From Bacteroidota bacterium (lineage in GTDB: Bacteria > Bacteroidota > Bacteroidia > AKYH767-A > OLB10): a DNA stretch of 64,000 nt. The notes beneath the pieces are model-generated. The model did no database searches, was not told the origin of the DNA, and saw only the letters and a program-made list of their open reading frames with translations. Shown one piece after another: positions 21,301-30,344 of this stretch. The DNA lies in contig JADJOH010000008.1 in assembly GCA_016713925.1 (NCBI GenBank), positions 496,001 to 560,000 of the forward strand, given 5' to 3'. The translations under genes and the position numbers were made by a program. Position 1 is the first letter of the stretch. Each line of letters begins with the position of its first letter.

Positions 21301-21434
21301 ACAGAAGCAAGTATAGTAATCCTTTAAATGGAAATGGATTGGCAAATATGGAAAATCGGGCATCTGAAATGAAAGGAAATCTTCGAATTGATGCAGCTCC
21401 CGGAAAAGGAACAGTCATTGTAGTGGAATTTTGA
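18390..21434 (+). CDS. Sensor histidine kinase with Reg_prop propeller (paralogue of 3107-6286)
   Basis: The protein has 1014 residues from the ATG at 18390; an in-frame GTG at 18369 would add seven residues ahead of the signal peptide and is less likely. The signal peptide ends LTAQ. Reg_prop repeats follow (GFIWIGTKDGLNRFDG, ILWIGTANAG, RIWIGSAAGLYLYD), then a Y_Y_Y domain (YFLEGIDQQWRSNG ... PPGDYTF), one membrane helix near residue 785, HisKA_3 with H824 in ARDLHDDIG, and HATPase_c (DNGEGF, GNGL). It has the same domain order as the other sensor in this island, with a strongly diverged propeller, as expected if it senses a different ligand. The cognate regulator follows after 66 bp. Confidence 0.92.
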   Translation: MRRLLTISLSVLLFLHAAILTAQEKSVYLKSYHAVDGLSDNNVTCIVQDKYGFIWIGTKDGLNRFDGKEFQVFRNDPKDSVSLSSNNITCLEISNDSILWIGTANAGFCSYDFKSGHFRRFTIESAGLLSNYVNSLSFDQRKSGLWVGQNNGGLSFLDFKTNRAKTLIDNKTYFDIAVMDDHVYAAAIGRSIRRIQKLDLYDSSTAKYASTVNTIFRSDDGKIWCGAWDNGLHLFDGVTRKASYIFDNNGRLSYNGDEILSIAEDEQQLLWLGTRMSGLRFFDMKSRTFIPPFRFSEEVSGRVNSLFKDKNNRIWIGSAAGLYLYDPLLNQFNVVMLNDDRSDVDCPVNGRLITKSGLDLVISPCGLYFKHKQENRYSFKSFVEDSIKLQLVSIFKTSSNRILIGTNKTVYFLDTVNIALSPITKINGNFKNHFHSIYSSRFNAMSPLRKENDSMIFIVAYGHEMFLFNRNTEQVINIGFGKDSISDIYIDNLIRKIVVDKRNRIFLCGASRGLQQFFIKEQFRFDNYFYNDSLKFIKECSWRTYAKLDENTINDIFDMTELSDGSYYATSQGNGLLRFHPDDIDRPFVTMNAPVKSTMGISAVSDSSIWMITSKGILNYNINTGRYILYSELHGLPSGMTGYFYKDKDGQLTAGFGNGFVSFYPERIKAHAEKPTLYLTKYWVMDELQKEKISRELVMKHDRNFVRFYLSSNCFSFNEQNEYRYFLEGIDQQWRSNGSDPLITYTNLPPGDYTFRCMVLNSSGIASDQLNILITIIPPFYTTWWFYLLIAGFIAVLIYAMYRYRLLQILKLQNIRNHIARDLHDDIGSTLGSIQIYSQVAKVKLNGEASETIGPILKKIEDNAKEIIEKTSDTVWFVKSSNDSFHELFIRMESHIAGLLQHSPIRFNIVADPTLFTLKLDMTSKRNLFLIFKEALHNMVKYSNATEVEVKLEVRNSKYRLVIRDNGEGFDRSKYSNPLNGNGLANMENRASEMKGNLRIDAAPGKGTVIVVEF

Positions 21435-21500
21435 ATTTCACCAGAATTGGTGGTATTTAATTTTAAATTTACTCCTTACTATTGTAAAAGTTATTGAACG

Positions 21501-22151
21501 ATGATCAAAATTATTTTATTTGACGACAACCGTAGCATTTGCGATTCTATAGGGTTGCTCCTTTCTACGATAGATGATATGAGGTTAGTGGCCACCTATC
21601 ATAATGTAGAAGATGTAATTGACAGAGTGCGTAAGGCTAATCCGGATGTAATTTTGATGGATATTGATATGTCAGGGATTACAGGTATTGAAGCGGTAAG
21701 GCAACTTCGCTCAAAAAATATTACCATTCCTGTTATCATGCTGACCGGTTTTGAAGATGCCGATAAAGTATTTGCCTCCATATGTGCCGGTGCTAACGGC
21801 TATATTTTAAAAAGTGCAAATATGAATGAGTTGGTAGGTCATATTAACGATGTCTATCATGGCGGTGCACCTATGACTCCCATTATTGCACGTAAAGTGC
21901 TGGACCGCTTTGTGAAACTTCAGGCAGCCCCTCATCCGGAAGAAGACTTTAATTTGAGTAAAAGGGAAGATCAGGTGTTACAACTTCTGGTGAAAGGAAA
22001 GTCGTATAAGATGATCGCCGAAGAGTTGAATATAAGCTATGAAACTGTCCATTCTCACGTACGGAGAATCTATCAAAAACTACAGGTGAATTCAGTGAGC
22101 GAAGCCGTTTCTAAAACCCTCTCTATGCGGTTTTGGGGATCGTCCACCTAG
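21501..22151 (+). CDS. Response regulator, NarL/LuxR family
   Basis: The protein has 216 residues: a receiver domain with D8/D9 and D54 (ILMDIDMSG) and a LuxR/GerE DNA-binding domain (LSKREDQVLQLLVKGKSYKMIAEELNIS). It is probably co-transcribed with the sensor kinase upstream and paralogous to the regulator at 2398-3036, sharing the GGAPMTP linker. The next gene on the same strand is a large surface protein, which makes it the likely target (inferred from position). The start ATG is clear and follows an A/T-rich stretch. Confidence 0.93.
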   Translation: MIKIILFDDNRSICDSIGLLLSTIDDMRLVATYHNVEDVIDRVRKANPDVILMDIDMSGITGIEAVRQLRSKNITIPVIMLTGFEDADKVFASICAGANGYILKSANMNELVGHINDVYHGGAPMTPIIARKVLDRFVKLQAAPHPEEDFNLSKREDQVLQLLVKGKSYKMIAEELNISYETVHSHVRRIYQKLQVNSVSEAVSKTLSMRFWGSST

Positions 22152-22533
22152 ATGCTTTTGATGACTATCTTATTTTTTGCTTAATAAATGTTATTGATTT
22201 CTTAGATTGGTAATTGTTTATTGTCTTAGATTAAAGGCCAGGTTCAATGGACATATCTCACCATTAGATCATAGTTTTTCACGCTGCATCTTCAGGCCGG
22301 GGAACTTGTTCCATATATTGATTATTAATCATTTATTTAAAAGTTTAATGTGATTGCTGATAGCGGCGGTTGAAGGTAATTCACCATAATTGGTTATTTC
22401 CGTTTCGGAACCTGTTTCGCAACTTTGAAAATATTGCCCTTGAAGGATGGATGGACTTCTACGAGTTGTTTATCGCAGGGAGCATTTGCCACATTATTCA
22501 AAACCAAGAATATAAAATATAAAAAGATTCATT
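22152..22533 (+). promoter_or_regulatory. Upstream region of the third surface-protein gene
   Basis: These 382 bp carry no gene. Two interrupted palindromes stand out: GGAACTTGTTCC (22301-22312) and TTCCGTTTCGGAA (22398-22410). Both contain GGAA/TTCC half-sites and differ from the palindromes upstream of 6822. They are candidate operators for the adjacent regulator; no clear -7 box was found. Confidence 0.35.
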
Positions 22534-25500
22534 ATGGATATTAACATCACTTTAAAAGCGCTGCCCAAGAATCAATGGTTTAGAAAGCTAACGTTGTTTC
22601 TGCTTTTATACTGTTTGTGCACAATTCAAGTAAATGCTCAATTGTACACGCGTACTACCTTCAATGCAGCTTATGTCCCGATAACTACTGGCGGAGGAGC
22701 AACCATCTCTACAGCAACCGGAAATGATGCTAACCAAACAGGTATTTCGCTGGGCTTTACGTTTGCCTATGCGGGAAATAACTACACAACTTTAGGTTTA
22801 AATACCAATGGATTTTTATTTTTTGATGCAGTAGCTCCCGCAGTCAACACAGAGAATAGTAGACTATTTAGTACGTTTGCCCCCAACTTATGCGTCACAG
22901 CCTGGTGGAATGATTTAATTGATGATGCATCTTCAGATATCTTATACCAAACGCAGGGCGCACCGGGAAGCCGGACTTTTACTGTGCAATACACCAATTA
23001 TCCGAATAATGCAGGGGTCAACGGAAGCAATGTGCGCATCAATTGTCAGGTGAAGTTATATGAAACTTCCGGGATAATTGAATACCACTATGGCCTTGTA
23101 AACATCTCCGGAACCATTGGTGTTCATGCAGGAGCCGCTATTGGATTGGAATACGGTGCCGGAGGTAAAGGAAATTTTATTGATGCTGTTACAGGTTCAA
23201 AGGGAACCACAAATAGAATGTTAAGTGCCGTCACCTCCTGGCCGGCGGTGAACTATCGATTTACACCCGGTTCTCCATCGCCTGTGGCTGGTGGAACATA
23301 CAACGTAGGCGTTGGACAAACCTATTCTAATCTTTCATTAGCCGTTGCTGATTTGAATCACAGAGGAATTGTTGGTGCGGTTACTTTAAATCTCACCGAT
23401 GACAATTATGATACAACTGCAGCCAATGGCAGCAACCGGTTTCCAATACTATTAGGACCCGTAGCTGGTAGCAGTTCGATAAACAGAATCACTCTTTCAA
23501 AATCCGGGACTCCTGCTACAATATCATACCGCGGTTCTAATGCTGTTGGGAATATAGGTAGCTTCGGAAGTATTGGTGCTTTCGGTTGGACAGAAGAACC
23601 CATTCTCGGTGTAAGTTCTTCGTTTACCACGGTAAGCAATATTAATATCATCTCGCATGGAACTTCTCCCCACCTGGTGGAAATTGGCTTGTTGGTTTTT
23701 CAAGCCGATGCAGCATTAGGTGCACAAAATAATGTGTTGGAAAAAATTAATGTAAACCTCGATCGCACCAATACCAATACCATCGGAATCGCATCTAAAT
23801 GGACAACAGGGACTAGTGGTTTTGGTGGCTCTAATTCCTATAATACTTATAGAGATTTTACCATTCGTGATTGCAACAGAGGAATGGATTTTGAAGGCGC
23901 CGGTGGTGCAGGCAATACGCCTGATCTCAATACAAAAATTATTTCTTCTGCCTGTAATGTATTTAATTCAATCGGAGATCCTGCCGTTCCCAATGATATT
24001 GGAGGAACTACTGCGTTAACATACGGAATTAGAATGCACAATCAAAAAAATCCGCTCATTCGAAATTGCATTATCAGAAATGTGACCACCACCCATCAAT
24101 CCAGTCAAGTAGATGGAATTTTCATGCTGACTTTTTCAGGAACCGGAGAAATTAGTAATAATGTCATACGGACAATTTCCAGAAATAATGCCGCATCAAA
24201 TCTGCATGTATGTGGAATTCGTATTACCACGTCAGGCAATGTTATTAAAAACATGAGAGTGTTCAATAATAGCGTTTCTGAAATTTTATCTTCTTATTCC
24301 GGAGTAGCTACCGCAAACCGCCATATTAAAGGTGTTTTTATTGAAGGTTCCGGTAATATCGGTAAACAAAATGTTCATGTGTGGAATAATAGCGTGAGTA
24401 TAAATGGATCCGGTTCTCCAAATTTATCCAATACCTGCTTTGAAATTTCAAGTCCTGCCTCTGTGAATCATGTCGTACAGAATAATGTTTTTGCAAATTT
24501 TACCCCGGCACAAACGGGTGTGGCCAGCCACTATTGCTTTGTGACTCCGGTAGTGGATAGAATAGGTTACACTTCTCCTTCTTCATCGTCAGATTATAAC
24601 GATTTGTATATTGCAAATGATCAGGGAACATCCGGGCATGTGGGCTTGGGCAATACAACCAATTATTCTGCACTAGCAGCATGGCAGACGGGAATTACCT
24701 TTAATCCGGGTACGGATGCCAATTCAATTTCCTCGAATCCATTCTTTGTAAACAATAACAGTGACCTTCATGGTACTGCTTTGTCATCTTCTATTAATGG
24801 AACCGGAACAACTCCACCCGGCTATACTACTTTTGATTATGATTGTGAAGTAAGAAATTCTCCCTTTGATATAGGATTTGATGATATTTCCAATGTGGAT
24901 ACAATCAATATAGTGAGTTCCTTCAATCCTTCCGCTACCGGATCTATTTGTGGCTTAGGATATGATCCTGATTCATCTCATTTGTGGGTTTATGGCTGCA
25001 GTGCGGCTACTATTCAACGGTATTCTACTACGGGTGTTCTGCTGGGTTCAGTGACGGTTGCAGGAGGTACTGCGAATGACGTGGATCTTGAAGTGGCTCC
25101 TGAAAATCTTACGCTTAACACAGGCAGTATTTCAAAAGGGCAGTTGCTCCTTGTGAATGGAGAAACCGGAGTGGCCAATATTTTTGCCTATAGTAAATCA
25201 ACCGGATTAGTAACGGATACTTTAATCACATCCTTCGGGAGTAGTCATGTAGTAGGAGGTGCTTATCATGAATTACGAAACACCTTCTTTCTTCTTCAGG
25301 ATAATGTGCCCGGTGTGGCTCTTGAAAATATGGTGGCGGAAATTCATCCTGTAACCGGTGCTACATTGAATACATTTCAAACCACCGGGGTTTTTGACAT
25401 CTCTTTTGGCGATATTGAAGTTGGAACGAATGGAAATTTATTTATCGTGAGTAGTATTCAAACCGGTATAGCGGAATATACACCTACCGGGACGTTGGTT

Positions 25501-25962
25501 AAAATTCATAACCTTCCGGCAGGTGTAACTGATCTCAGTGGCATTGCCCTCGATTGTAATACCAATCAAGCCTGGGTATGCGGTGCCGGTGTCGTGTATC
25601 AATTGGGTCAGTTTCCGTGTGGTACAGTTCCTTCAGTGAGATTAGACCTGAGTTTTTTTATTGAAGGATTTATAACCGATGTAAATGAAATGAAACCGGT
25701 GCTGGCCAATAGCAGCATCAGCAGTAATATGCTTGAATGTGATTCCTTGACAGTGGAATTGCGATCACCAATAAGCCCTTATGGCGTGGTGACTTCCTAT
25801 CAAAGTATTGTCAGAACAGATGGTGTTGTGTCATTAAACTTGCCCAATTCCTTTTTAGGAGGCAGCTATTATATTGCAGTGAAAGGAAGGAATATTATTG
25901 AAACATGGAGTAAAAATCCTGTCACCCTGACGGCATTTACTAATTATAGTTTCAAGGAATAA
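22534..25962 (+). CDS. Large secreted surface protein with beta-helix and propeller-like module, lacking the EF-hand tail
   Basis: The protein has 1142 residues. The signal peptide ends VNAQ. The N-terminal module (LGFTFAYAGNNY...TNGFLFF) matches the two such modules of the 6822 gene. An Asn/Ser-rich parallel beta-helix-like region (about bases 23300-24850) follows, then a propeller-like module of about 235 residues (24914-25620: SICGLGYD ... HVVGGAYHE ... FGDIEVGTNGNLF), and a final domain related to LIEGMYDG (LSFFIEGFITD, LECDSLTVEL, YYIAVKGRN). It stops at YSFKE, where the paralogues continue for about 75 more residues with the dockerin-like EF-hands. No T9SS type A tail is present. Export and surface location are inferred. 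Confidence 0.87.
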   Translation: MDINITLKALPKNQWFRKLTLFLLLYCLCTIQVNAQLYTRTTFNAAYVPITTGGGATISTATGNDANQTGISLGFTFAYAGNNYTTLGLNTNGFLFFDAVAPAVNTENSRLFSTFAPNLCVTAWWNDLIDDASSDILYQTQGAPGSRTFTVQYTNYPNNAGVNGSNVRINCQVKLYETSGIIEYHYGLVNISGTIGVHAGAAIGLEYGAGGKGNFIDAVTGSKGTTNRMLSAVTSWPAVNYRFTPGSPSPVAGGTYNVGVGQTYSNLSLAVADLNHRGIVGAVTLNLTDDNYDTTAANGSNRFPILLGPVAGSSSINRITLSKSGTPATISYRGSNAVGNIGSFGSIGAFGWTEEPILGVSSSFTTVSNINIISHGTSPHLVEIGLLVFQADAALGAQNNVLEKINVNLDRTNTNTIGIASKWTTGTSGFGGSNSYNTYRDFTIRDCNRGMDFEGAGGAGNTPDLNTKIISSACNVFNSIGDPAVPNDIGGTTALTYGIRMHNQKNPLIRNCIIRNVTTTHQSSQVDGIFMLTFSGTGEISNNVIRTISRNNAASNLHVCGIRITTSGNVIKNMRVFNNSVSEILSSYSGVATANRHIKGVFIEGSGNIGKQNVHVWNNSVSINGSGSPNLSNTCFEISSPASVNHVVQNNVFANFTPAQTGVASHYCFVTPVVDRIGYTSPSSSSDYNDLYIANDQGTSGHVGLGNTTNYSALAAWQTGITFNPGTDANSISSNPFFVNNNSDLHGTALSSSINGTGTTPPGYTTFDYDCEVRNSPFDIGFDDISNVDTINIVSSFNPSATGSICGLGYDPDSSHLWVYGCSAATIQRYSTTGVLLGSVTVAGGTANDVDLEVAPENLTLNTGSISKGQLLLVNGETGVANIFAYSKSTGLVTDTLITSFGSSHVVGGAYHELRNTFFLLQDNVPGVALENMVAEIHPVTGATLNTFQTTGVFDISFGDIEVGTNGNLFIVSSIQTGIAEYTPTGTLVKIHNLPAGVTDLSGIALDCNTNQAWVCGAGVVYQLGQFPCGTVPSVRLDLSFFIEGFITDVNEMKPVLANSSISSNMLECDSLTVELRSPISPYGVVTSYQSIVRTDGVVSLNLPNSFLGGSYYIAVKGRNIIETWSKNPVTLTAFTNYSFKE

Positions 25963-26191
25963 TGGTGTTACTGGCACTGTTAAAATCAGAAGAAGCAGAT
26001 AAACTTCGTTGGTTCTTGGGCGGACACTGTTTAGTGAACTGATGATCGCTTTCACATTGAAGGGAAGTCATTCCGGAGCTTGCGGAATTTCTATTGCAAA
26101 CTATAAAAGTAGAAAGTAAATATGCCGGGTAGATCAACCTGCTTACTTAAAATCCAATTCATATCTTTAACACATGAAAAATAATAAATAA

Positions 26192-27211
26192 ATGAAAAAA
26201 ATATACTTCTTATTGCTCTGCCTCGTCGCTCAGGCATCGTATGCGCAGCTCACCCTCTCCGGTTCTTTTAATCCTGCAGGGATCTCTTCATTATGCGCGC
26301 TGGGTTATGATACCGTACTTCAAAAAGTTTGGGTGTATAATTGTAACGGCGACAGTATCCATTGCTTTGATCCGACGGGGGTGCCACTAGGCGCCATACT
26401 TGCACCCGGAATACCTGCAAACGATGTAGATGTGGAGATCGCTCCGGTGGCATTTAATATGGGCGGTACTGCTATTCCACAAGGGACTTTGTTGTTTATA
26501 CATGGTGAAACAGATTCAGCCGAAATTTATGCTATCGATCCGCTTACCGGTGTAATACTTGATACGCTTCTTACCTCATTCGGCAATAGTCATGTGGTAG
26601 GTGGTGCTTTTAGTCCGGGAACAGGATCCTTTTTCTTAGTGCAGGACAACGTTCCGGGAGCAACTTTGGAAAATTTGATCGGCGAAGTAAACCCGCTGAC
26701 CGGTTCCCTTATTCAAAGTTACCAGATCACTTCTTTGTTTAATGTTTCATTCGGTGATTTGGAAGTCGGTGAAAATGGAAATTTATATGTGGCCAGCAGC
26801 GCGGAGGATAGTATTCTGGAAATAACCACTCAGGGTCAATTGGTTCAAATGCATGATATCCCGAATACTGTGGGCCCTATTTCAGGTATGGATTTGAATT
26901 GTGGCAGTGCTACCGTTTGGGTATGTAGTACAAATGGAAATGTGTATAGCCTCGGGCAATCTAACTGCAATACACCAACAGGTATCGCTGTAAATGAAAT
27001 TCAAAGCAGTTTTGCTGTATACCCTAATCCATCTACTGCGATGTTTTACTTCGATAAGGATGTAGATATATTAGGCGTCTATAATCTGTATGGTGAAAGA
27101 ATTTTACCGGCAAATCAAAAAGTAAAAATGATTGACCTAAACAATTTCTCGTCCGGAATTTATTTTCTTCAAACAGTTGACGGAATTGTAAGTCGCTTAA
27201 ACAAACTTTAG
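26192..27211 (+). CDS. T9SS-sorted secreted protein with propeller-like module
   Basis: The protein has 339 residues. The signal peptide MKKIYFLLLCLVAQASYAQ is followed by a module of about 235 residues that is closely related to the C-terminal half of the preceding surface protein (SSLCALGYD, HVVGGAFSP, SFGDLEVGENGNLY). The last 75 residues are a T9SS type A sorting domain (FAVYPNPST ... DLNNFSSGIYFLQT), so export across the outer membrane by the type IX system is expected. The 229-bp spacing to the upstream gene leaves room for its own promoter. The biochemical function of the module is not recognised. Confidence 0.87.
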   Translation: MKKIYFLLLCLVAQASYAQLTLSGSFNPAGISSLCALGYDTVLQKVWVYNCNGDSIHCFDPTGVPLGAILAPGIPANDVDVEIAPVAFNMGGTAIPQGTLLFIHGETDSAEIYAIDPLTGVILDTLLTSFGNSHVVGGAFSPGTGSFFLVQDNVPGATLENLIGEVNPLTGSLIQSYQITSLFNVSFGDLEVGENGNLYVASSAEDSILEITTQGQLVQMHDIPNTVGPISGMDLNCGSATVWVCSTNGNVYSLGQSNCNTPTGIAVNEIQSSFAVYPNPSTAMFYFDKDVDILGVYNLYGERILPANQKVKMIDLNNFSSGIYFLQTVDGIVSRLNKL

Positions 27212-27379
27212 AAACACGAATTTTATTTCAAACTCCATCGGAGCGACAGCAATGCAGCTCCATCGGAGCGACATTATTATAGCGACATTATTATTACACC
27301 CTGAAGTGCTATTGTATTCCAATTCATAATCGGCAAGCAGCAAGATGTAATATCCATTTCCAAAATTTTCATCAAACTA
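27212..27379. repeat. Short dispersed repeat, CTCCATCGGAG dyads
   Basis: Two copies of the small dyad CTCCATCGGAGCGACA occur between 27231 and 27271, followed by repeated AGCGACATTATTAT words. This resembles dispersed intergenic repeats common in Bacteroidota genomes. No gene was seen. Confidence 0.5.
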
Positions 27380-27410
27380 AAAAAGGCTGCCCTATCAAGA
27401 CAGCCTTTTT
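27380..27410. terminator. Rho-independent terminator of nrdA
   Basis: Ten-bp perfect arms AAAAAGGCTG / CAGCCTTTTT enclose an 11-nt loop between the convergent genes ending at 27211 and 27426. A-tracts and T-tracts on both sides allow bidirectional use. Confidence 0.8.
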
Positions 27411-27425
27411 ATGAATAAATTTTTA

Positions 27426-29882
27426 TCAACTACCGCACATCAAACACCCATCCGGATTATCCAACGAGCAGGACAATTGATCCGCTACCGATGGATTATC
27501 ATCCGTGAAATGCGTCACCACATCGTTTGCAGAGGGTGTAGACGAGATCACCGTAGTGGTAGTGGTAGTAGCAGTGGTCGCCATCACCACTTCATCTGCG
27601 GTATGGGGTGTCATCTCGTACTGCTTATCTACAGTAAACTTAATCGCTGAAGCAGCAGGTTTCGTGCGCAGATAATACATGCCTGTTTTTAAACCTTTCT
27701 CCCATGCGTAGAAATGCATCGACGTGAGTTTGGCGAAATTAGGATCAGCAATGAAGAGATTCAAGGACTGACTCTGACAAATATAAGCACCTCTCTCCGC
27801 AGCCATGTCAATTACCGTACGCTGTTTGATTTCCCAAACGGTTTTATAAAGTTCCTTAATCTCTTCGGGAATTTCATTAATACTTTGCACCGATCCGTTG
27901 GCAGCGATAATTTTATTTTTCATATCGTTGTTCCAAAGATTGAGGCGGACAAGATCCATCAACAGATGTTTATTTACTACGATGAATTCTCCGCTCAATA
28001 CACGACGTGAATAAATATTGGTGGTGTAAGGTTCGAAGCATTCGTTGTTGCCGAGGATTTGTGAAGTAGATGCAGTAGGCATCGGTGCGAGCAATAGTGA
28101 ATTGCGTACTCCGTATTTCTTCACTTCTTCACGCAACACATCCCATTCCCATCTGTCTGTCGGTTTTACATTCCACATATCAAACTGGAAGATGCCTTGC
28201 GATACCGGTGAACCTTCGAAAGTAGAGTAGGGGCCTTCCACTTTGGCGAGGTCCTTCGACGCTGTCATCGCCGCGTAGTAAATGGTTTCGAAAATTTCAC
28301 GGTTCAGTCGGCGTGCTTCTTCACTCTCGAAAGGATAGCGCATCAAAATAAATGCATCCGCCAATCCCTGTACACCAATACCAATCGGGCGATGACGCAA
28401 ATTGCTGTTCTCCGCTTCAATGATCGGATAATAGTTTACATCAATGATACGATTGAGATTCTTTGTCGCCACATAAGTGATCTCAAACAAGCGCTGATGA
28501 TCAAATTGTCCGTTGATGACAAAGCGTGGTAATGCAATGGAAGCAAGGTTACACACCGCTACTTCATCGTGTGCAGTATACTCTACAATTTCAGTGCAGA
28601 GGTTGGAACTTTTTATTGTTCCCAGATTTTTCTGATTGCTCTTCTCGTTGCAGGCATCCTTGTACAATATATAAGGAGTACCGGTTTCAATTTGTGATTC
28701 AAGTACAGCGGTCCAGAGTTCACGTGCCGGAATGGTACGGCGGGCTCTTCCTTCTGATTCATATTTTGTGTAAAGCAACTCGAACTCCATGCCATAGCAA
28801 TCGCTGAGTCCGGGAGCTTCATTGGGGCAGAATAAACTCCATTCTCCCTCTTCTTTCACACGCTTCATGAAGAGATCCGGAATCCAGAGTGCGAAGAATA
28901 AATCACGCGCACGCATCTCTTCCTTACCATGATTCTTTTTCAATTCTAAAAATTCGAAAACATCAGCATGCCAGGGCTCCAGATACATGGCAAAGGAACC
29001 TTTTCGTTTTCCACCACCCTGATCTACATAACGCGCCGTATCATTGAAGACACGTAACATCGGAACTATACCGTTGCTGGTGCCGTTGGTGCCGCGAATG
29101 TAAGAACCTGTCGCGCGAATATTATGAATGCTCAGACCAATACCTCCGGCACTTTGTGAAATCTGTGCACATTGCTTCAACGTATTGTAAATGCCATCGA
29201 TACTATCCGATTGCATCTGTAAAAGGAAGCAGGAGCTTAACTGTGGTTTCGGCGTACCTGAATTGAATAAAGTAGGTGTTGCATGCGTGAACCAGCGCTC
29301 ACTCATGAGGTTATACGTTTCAATGGCAGCATCAATATCCTTTTTATGGATACCCACTGCTACACGCATGAGCATATGCTGCGGACGCTCCACTACTTTC
29401 CCTCTGAGTTTCAGCAGGTAGGATTTCTCAAGCGTTTTGAATCCGAAATAATCATAGCCAAAATCACGGTCATATATAATAGTAGAGTCCAGCAAATCGG
29501 CATGCTCTCGTATGACCTCCATCACATCATCAGCGATCAATGGCGCTTTCTTTCCCGTTTTGGGATCAATATACTCATAGAGGTCGGTCATTGTCTCTGA
29601 AAACGACTTCTTTGTGTTTTTATGTAAATTGGAAATAGCGATCCGGGACGCCAGAAGAGCAAAGTCCGGGTGACGCGTAGTAAGAGATGCCGCTGTTTCC
29701 GCCGCCAGATTATCCAGCTCTGTGGTGGTCACACCGTCATAAACGCCTTCAATCACTTTTTGTGCTACCAATATGGCTTGCACATGCTCCGGCGAGAGGC
29801 CATAGCAAAGTTTTTGCACGCGTGCGGTGATTTTGTCAAATTTCACCGTTTCCTTCTTCCCATCTCTTTTGAGTACGAACAT
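27426..29882 (-). CDS. nrdA: Ribonucleoside-diphosphate reductase, alpha subunit (class I)
   Basis: The protein has 818 residues. An N-terminal ATP-cone (1 to about 95, starting MFVLKRDGKKETVKFDKI) provides allosteric control. The barrel core contains SSCFLLQM, the NLCTEI active-site motif with thiyl-radical Cys and Glu, and CNLASIALP. The C-terminal tail ends CLMCGS, whose cysteines (813, 816) re-reduce the active site. Between core and tail is a Thr-rich low-complexity linker encoded by repetitive triplets. The enzyme makes deoxynucleotides in the cytoplasm with a beta subunit (nrdB) that is not in this window, so the two are not adjacent. The 30128-30344 gap upstream holds dispersed repeats. 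Confidence 0.95.
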   Translation of the reverse strand: MFVLKRDGKKETVKFDKITARVQKLCYGLSPEHVQAILVAQKVIEGVYDGVTTTELDNLAAETAASLTTRHPDFALLASRIAISNLHKNTKKSFSETMTDLYEYIDPKTGKKAPLIADDVMEVIREHADLLDSTIIYDRDFGYDYFGFKTLEKSYLLKLRGKVVERPQHMLMRVAVGIHKKDIDAAIETYNLMSERWFTHATPTLFNSGTPKPQLSSCFLLQMQSDSIDGIYNTLKQCAQISQSAGGIGLSIHNIRATGSYIRGTNGTSNGIVPMLRVFNDTARYVDQGGGKRKGSFAMYLEPWHADVFEFLELKKNHGKEEMRARDLFFALWIPDLFMKRVKEEGEWSLFCPNEAPGLSDCYGMEFELLYTKYESEGRARRTIPARELWTAVLESQIETGTPYILYKDACNEKSNQKNLGTIKSSNLCTEIVEYTAHDEVAVCNLASIALPRFVINGQFDHQRLFEITYVATKNLNRIIDVNYYPIIEAENSNLRHRPIGIGVQGLADAFILMRYPFESEEARRLNREIFETIYYAAMTASKDLAKVEGPYSTFEGSPVSQGIFQFDMWNVKPTDRWEWDVLREEVKKYGVRNSLLLAPMPTASTSQILGNNECFEPYTTNIYSRRVLSGEFIVVNKHLLMDLVRLNLWNNDMKNKIIAANGSVQSINEIPEEIKELYKTVWEIKQRTVIDMAAERGAYICQSQSLNLFIADPNFAKLTSMHFYAWEKGLKTGMYYLRTKPAASAIKFTVDKQYEMTPHTADEVVMATTATTTTTTVISSTPSANDVVTHFTDDNPSVADQLSCSLDNPDGCLMCGS

Positions 29883-30234
29883 AGTTTTTTTGTGTTTTTG
29901 GGTTAAAAATGAGGTTGCACTTATATAATAGAGTCAATTCTTTCAATTTATCTTCAAATTGGAGAGTCGATTACTCCTGCAACGTGAAGACGTTACTTTT
30001 AATTATCCGGTATATTCAGATGAGTTTGAAAACCAGCTTCTTTCTCTTAATAAGGGATGAGTCGCTTAACCGGTCACAAATCACGTTAAAGATATCGTTA
30101 GCAACAAGTAGTATTTTTTCACATTAGCCCTCATTTTTCAACAAAATCAAGGTGCGTAAAAATAGTTGCTCAAAAACTTTGATTCCATGAAAAATACAGT
30201 ATATAGAGAAAAACTATACATAAATACTACATGT

Positions 30235-30332
30235 TTGAACGCGGATCACGCGGATTTATCTGATTTCCGCAGATAAATTTACTGCAATAAAACAATCCGC
30301 GATCATCCGCTAAATCCGTTTCATCTGCGTTC
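30235..30332. repeat. GCGGAT-type dispersed intergenic repeat
   Basis: The stretch is built from words such as GCGGATCACGCGGATT, CCGCGATCATCCGC and AAATCCG, and contains a 9-bp inverted repeat (30254-30262 / 30270-30278). Related words recur at about 54590-54640. It is noncoding and lies just after the stop of the gene ending at 30345, where it may form a 3' hairpin. Confidence 0.6.
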
Positions 30333-30344
30333 CTTACAAAATTA

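Noticed and set aside
29909..30127. 72-codon ORF upstream of nrdA
   Set aside because: It lies antisense to the likely nrdA leader, with atypical composition and no start context.
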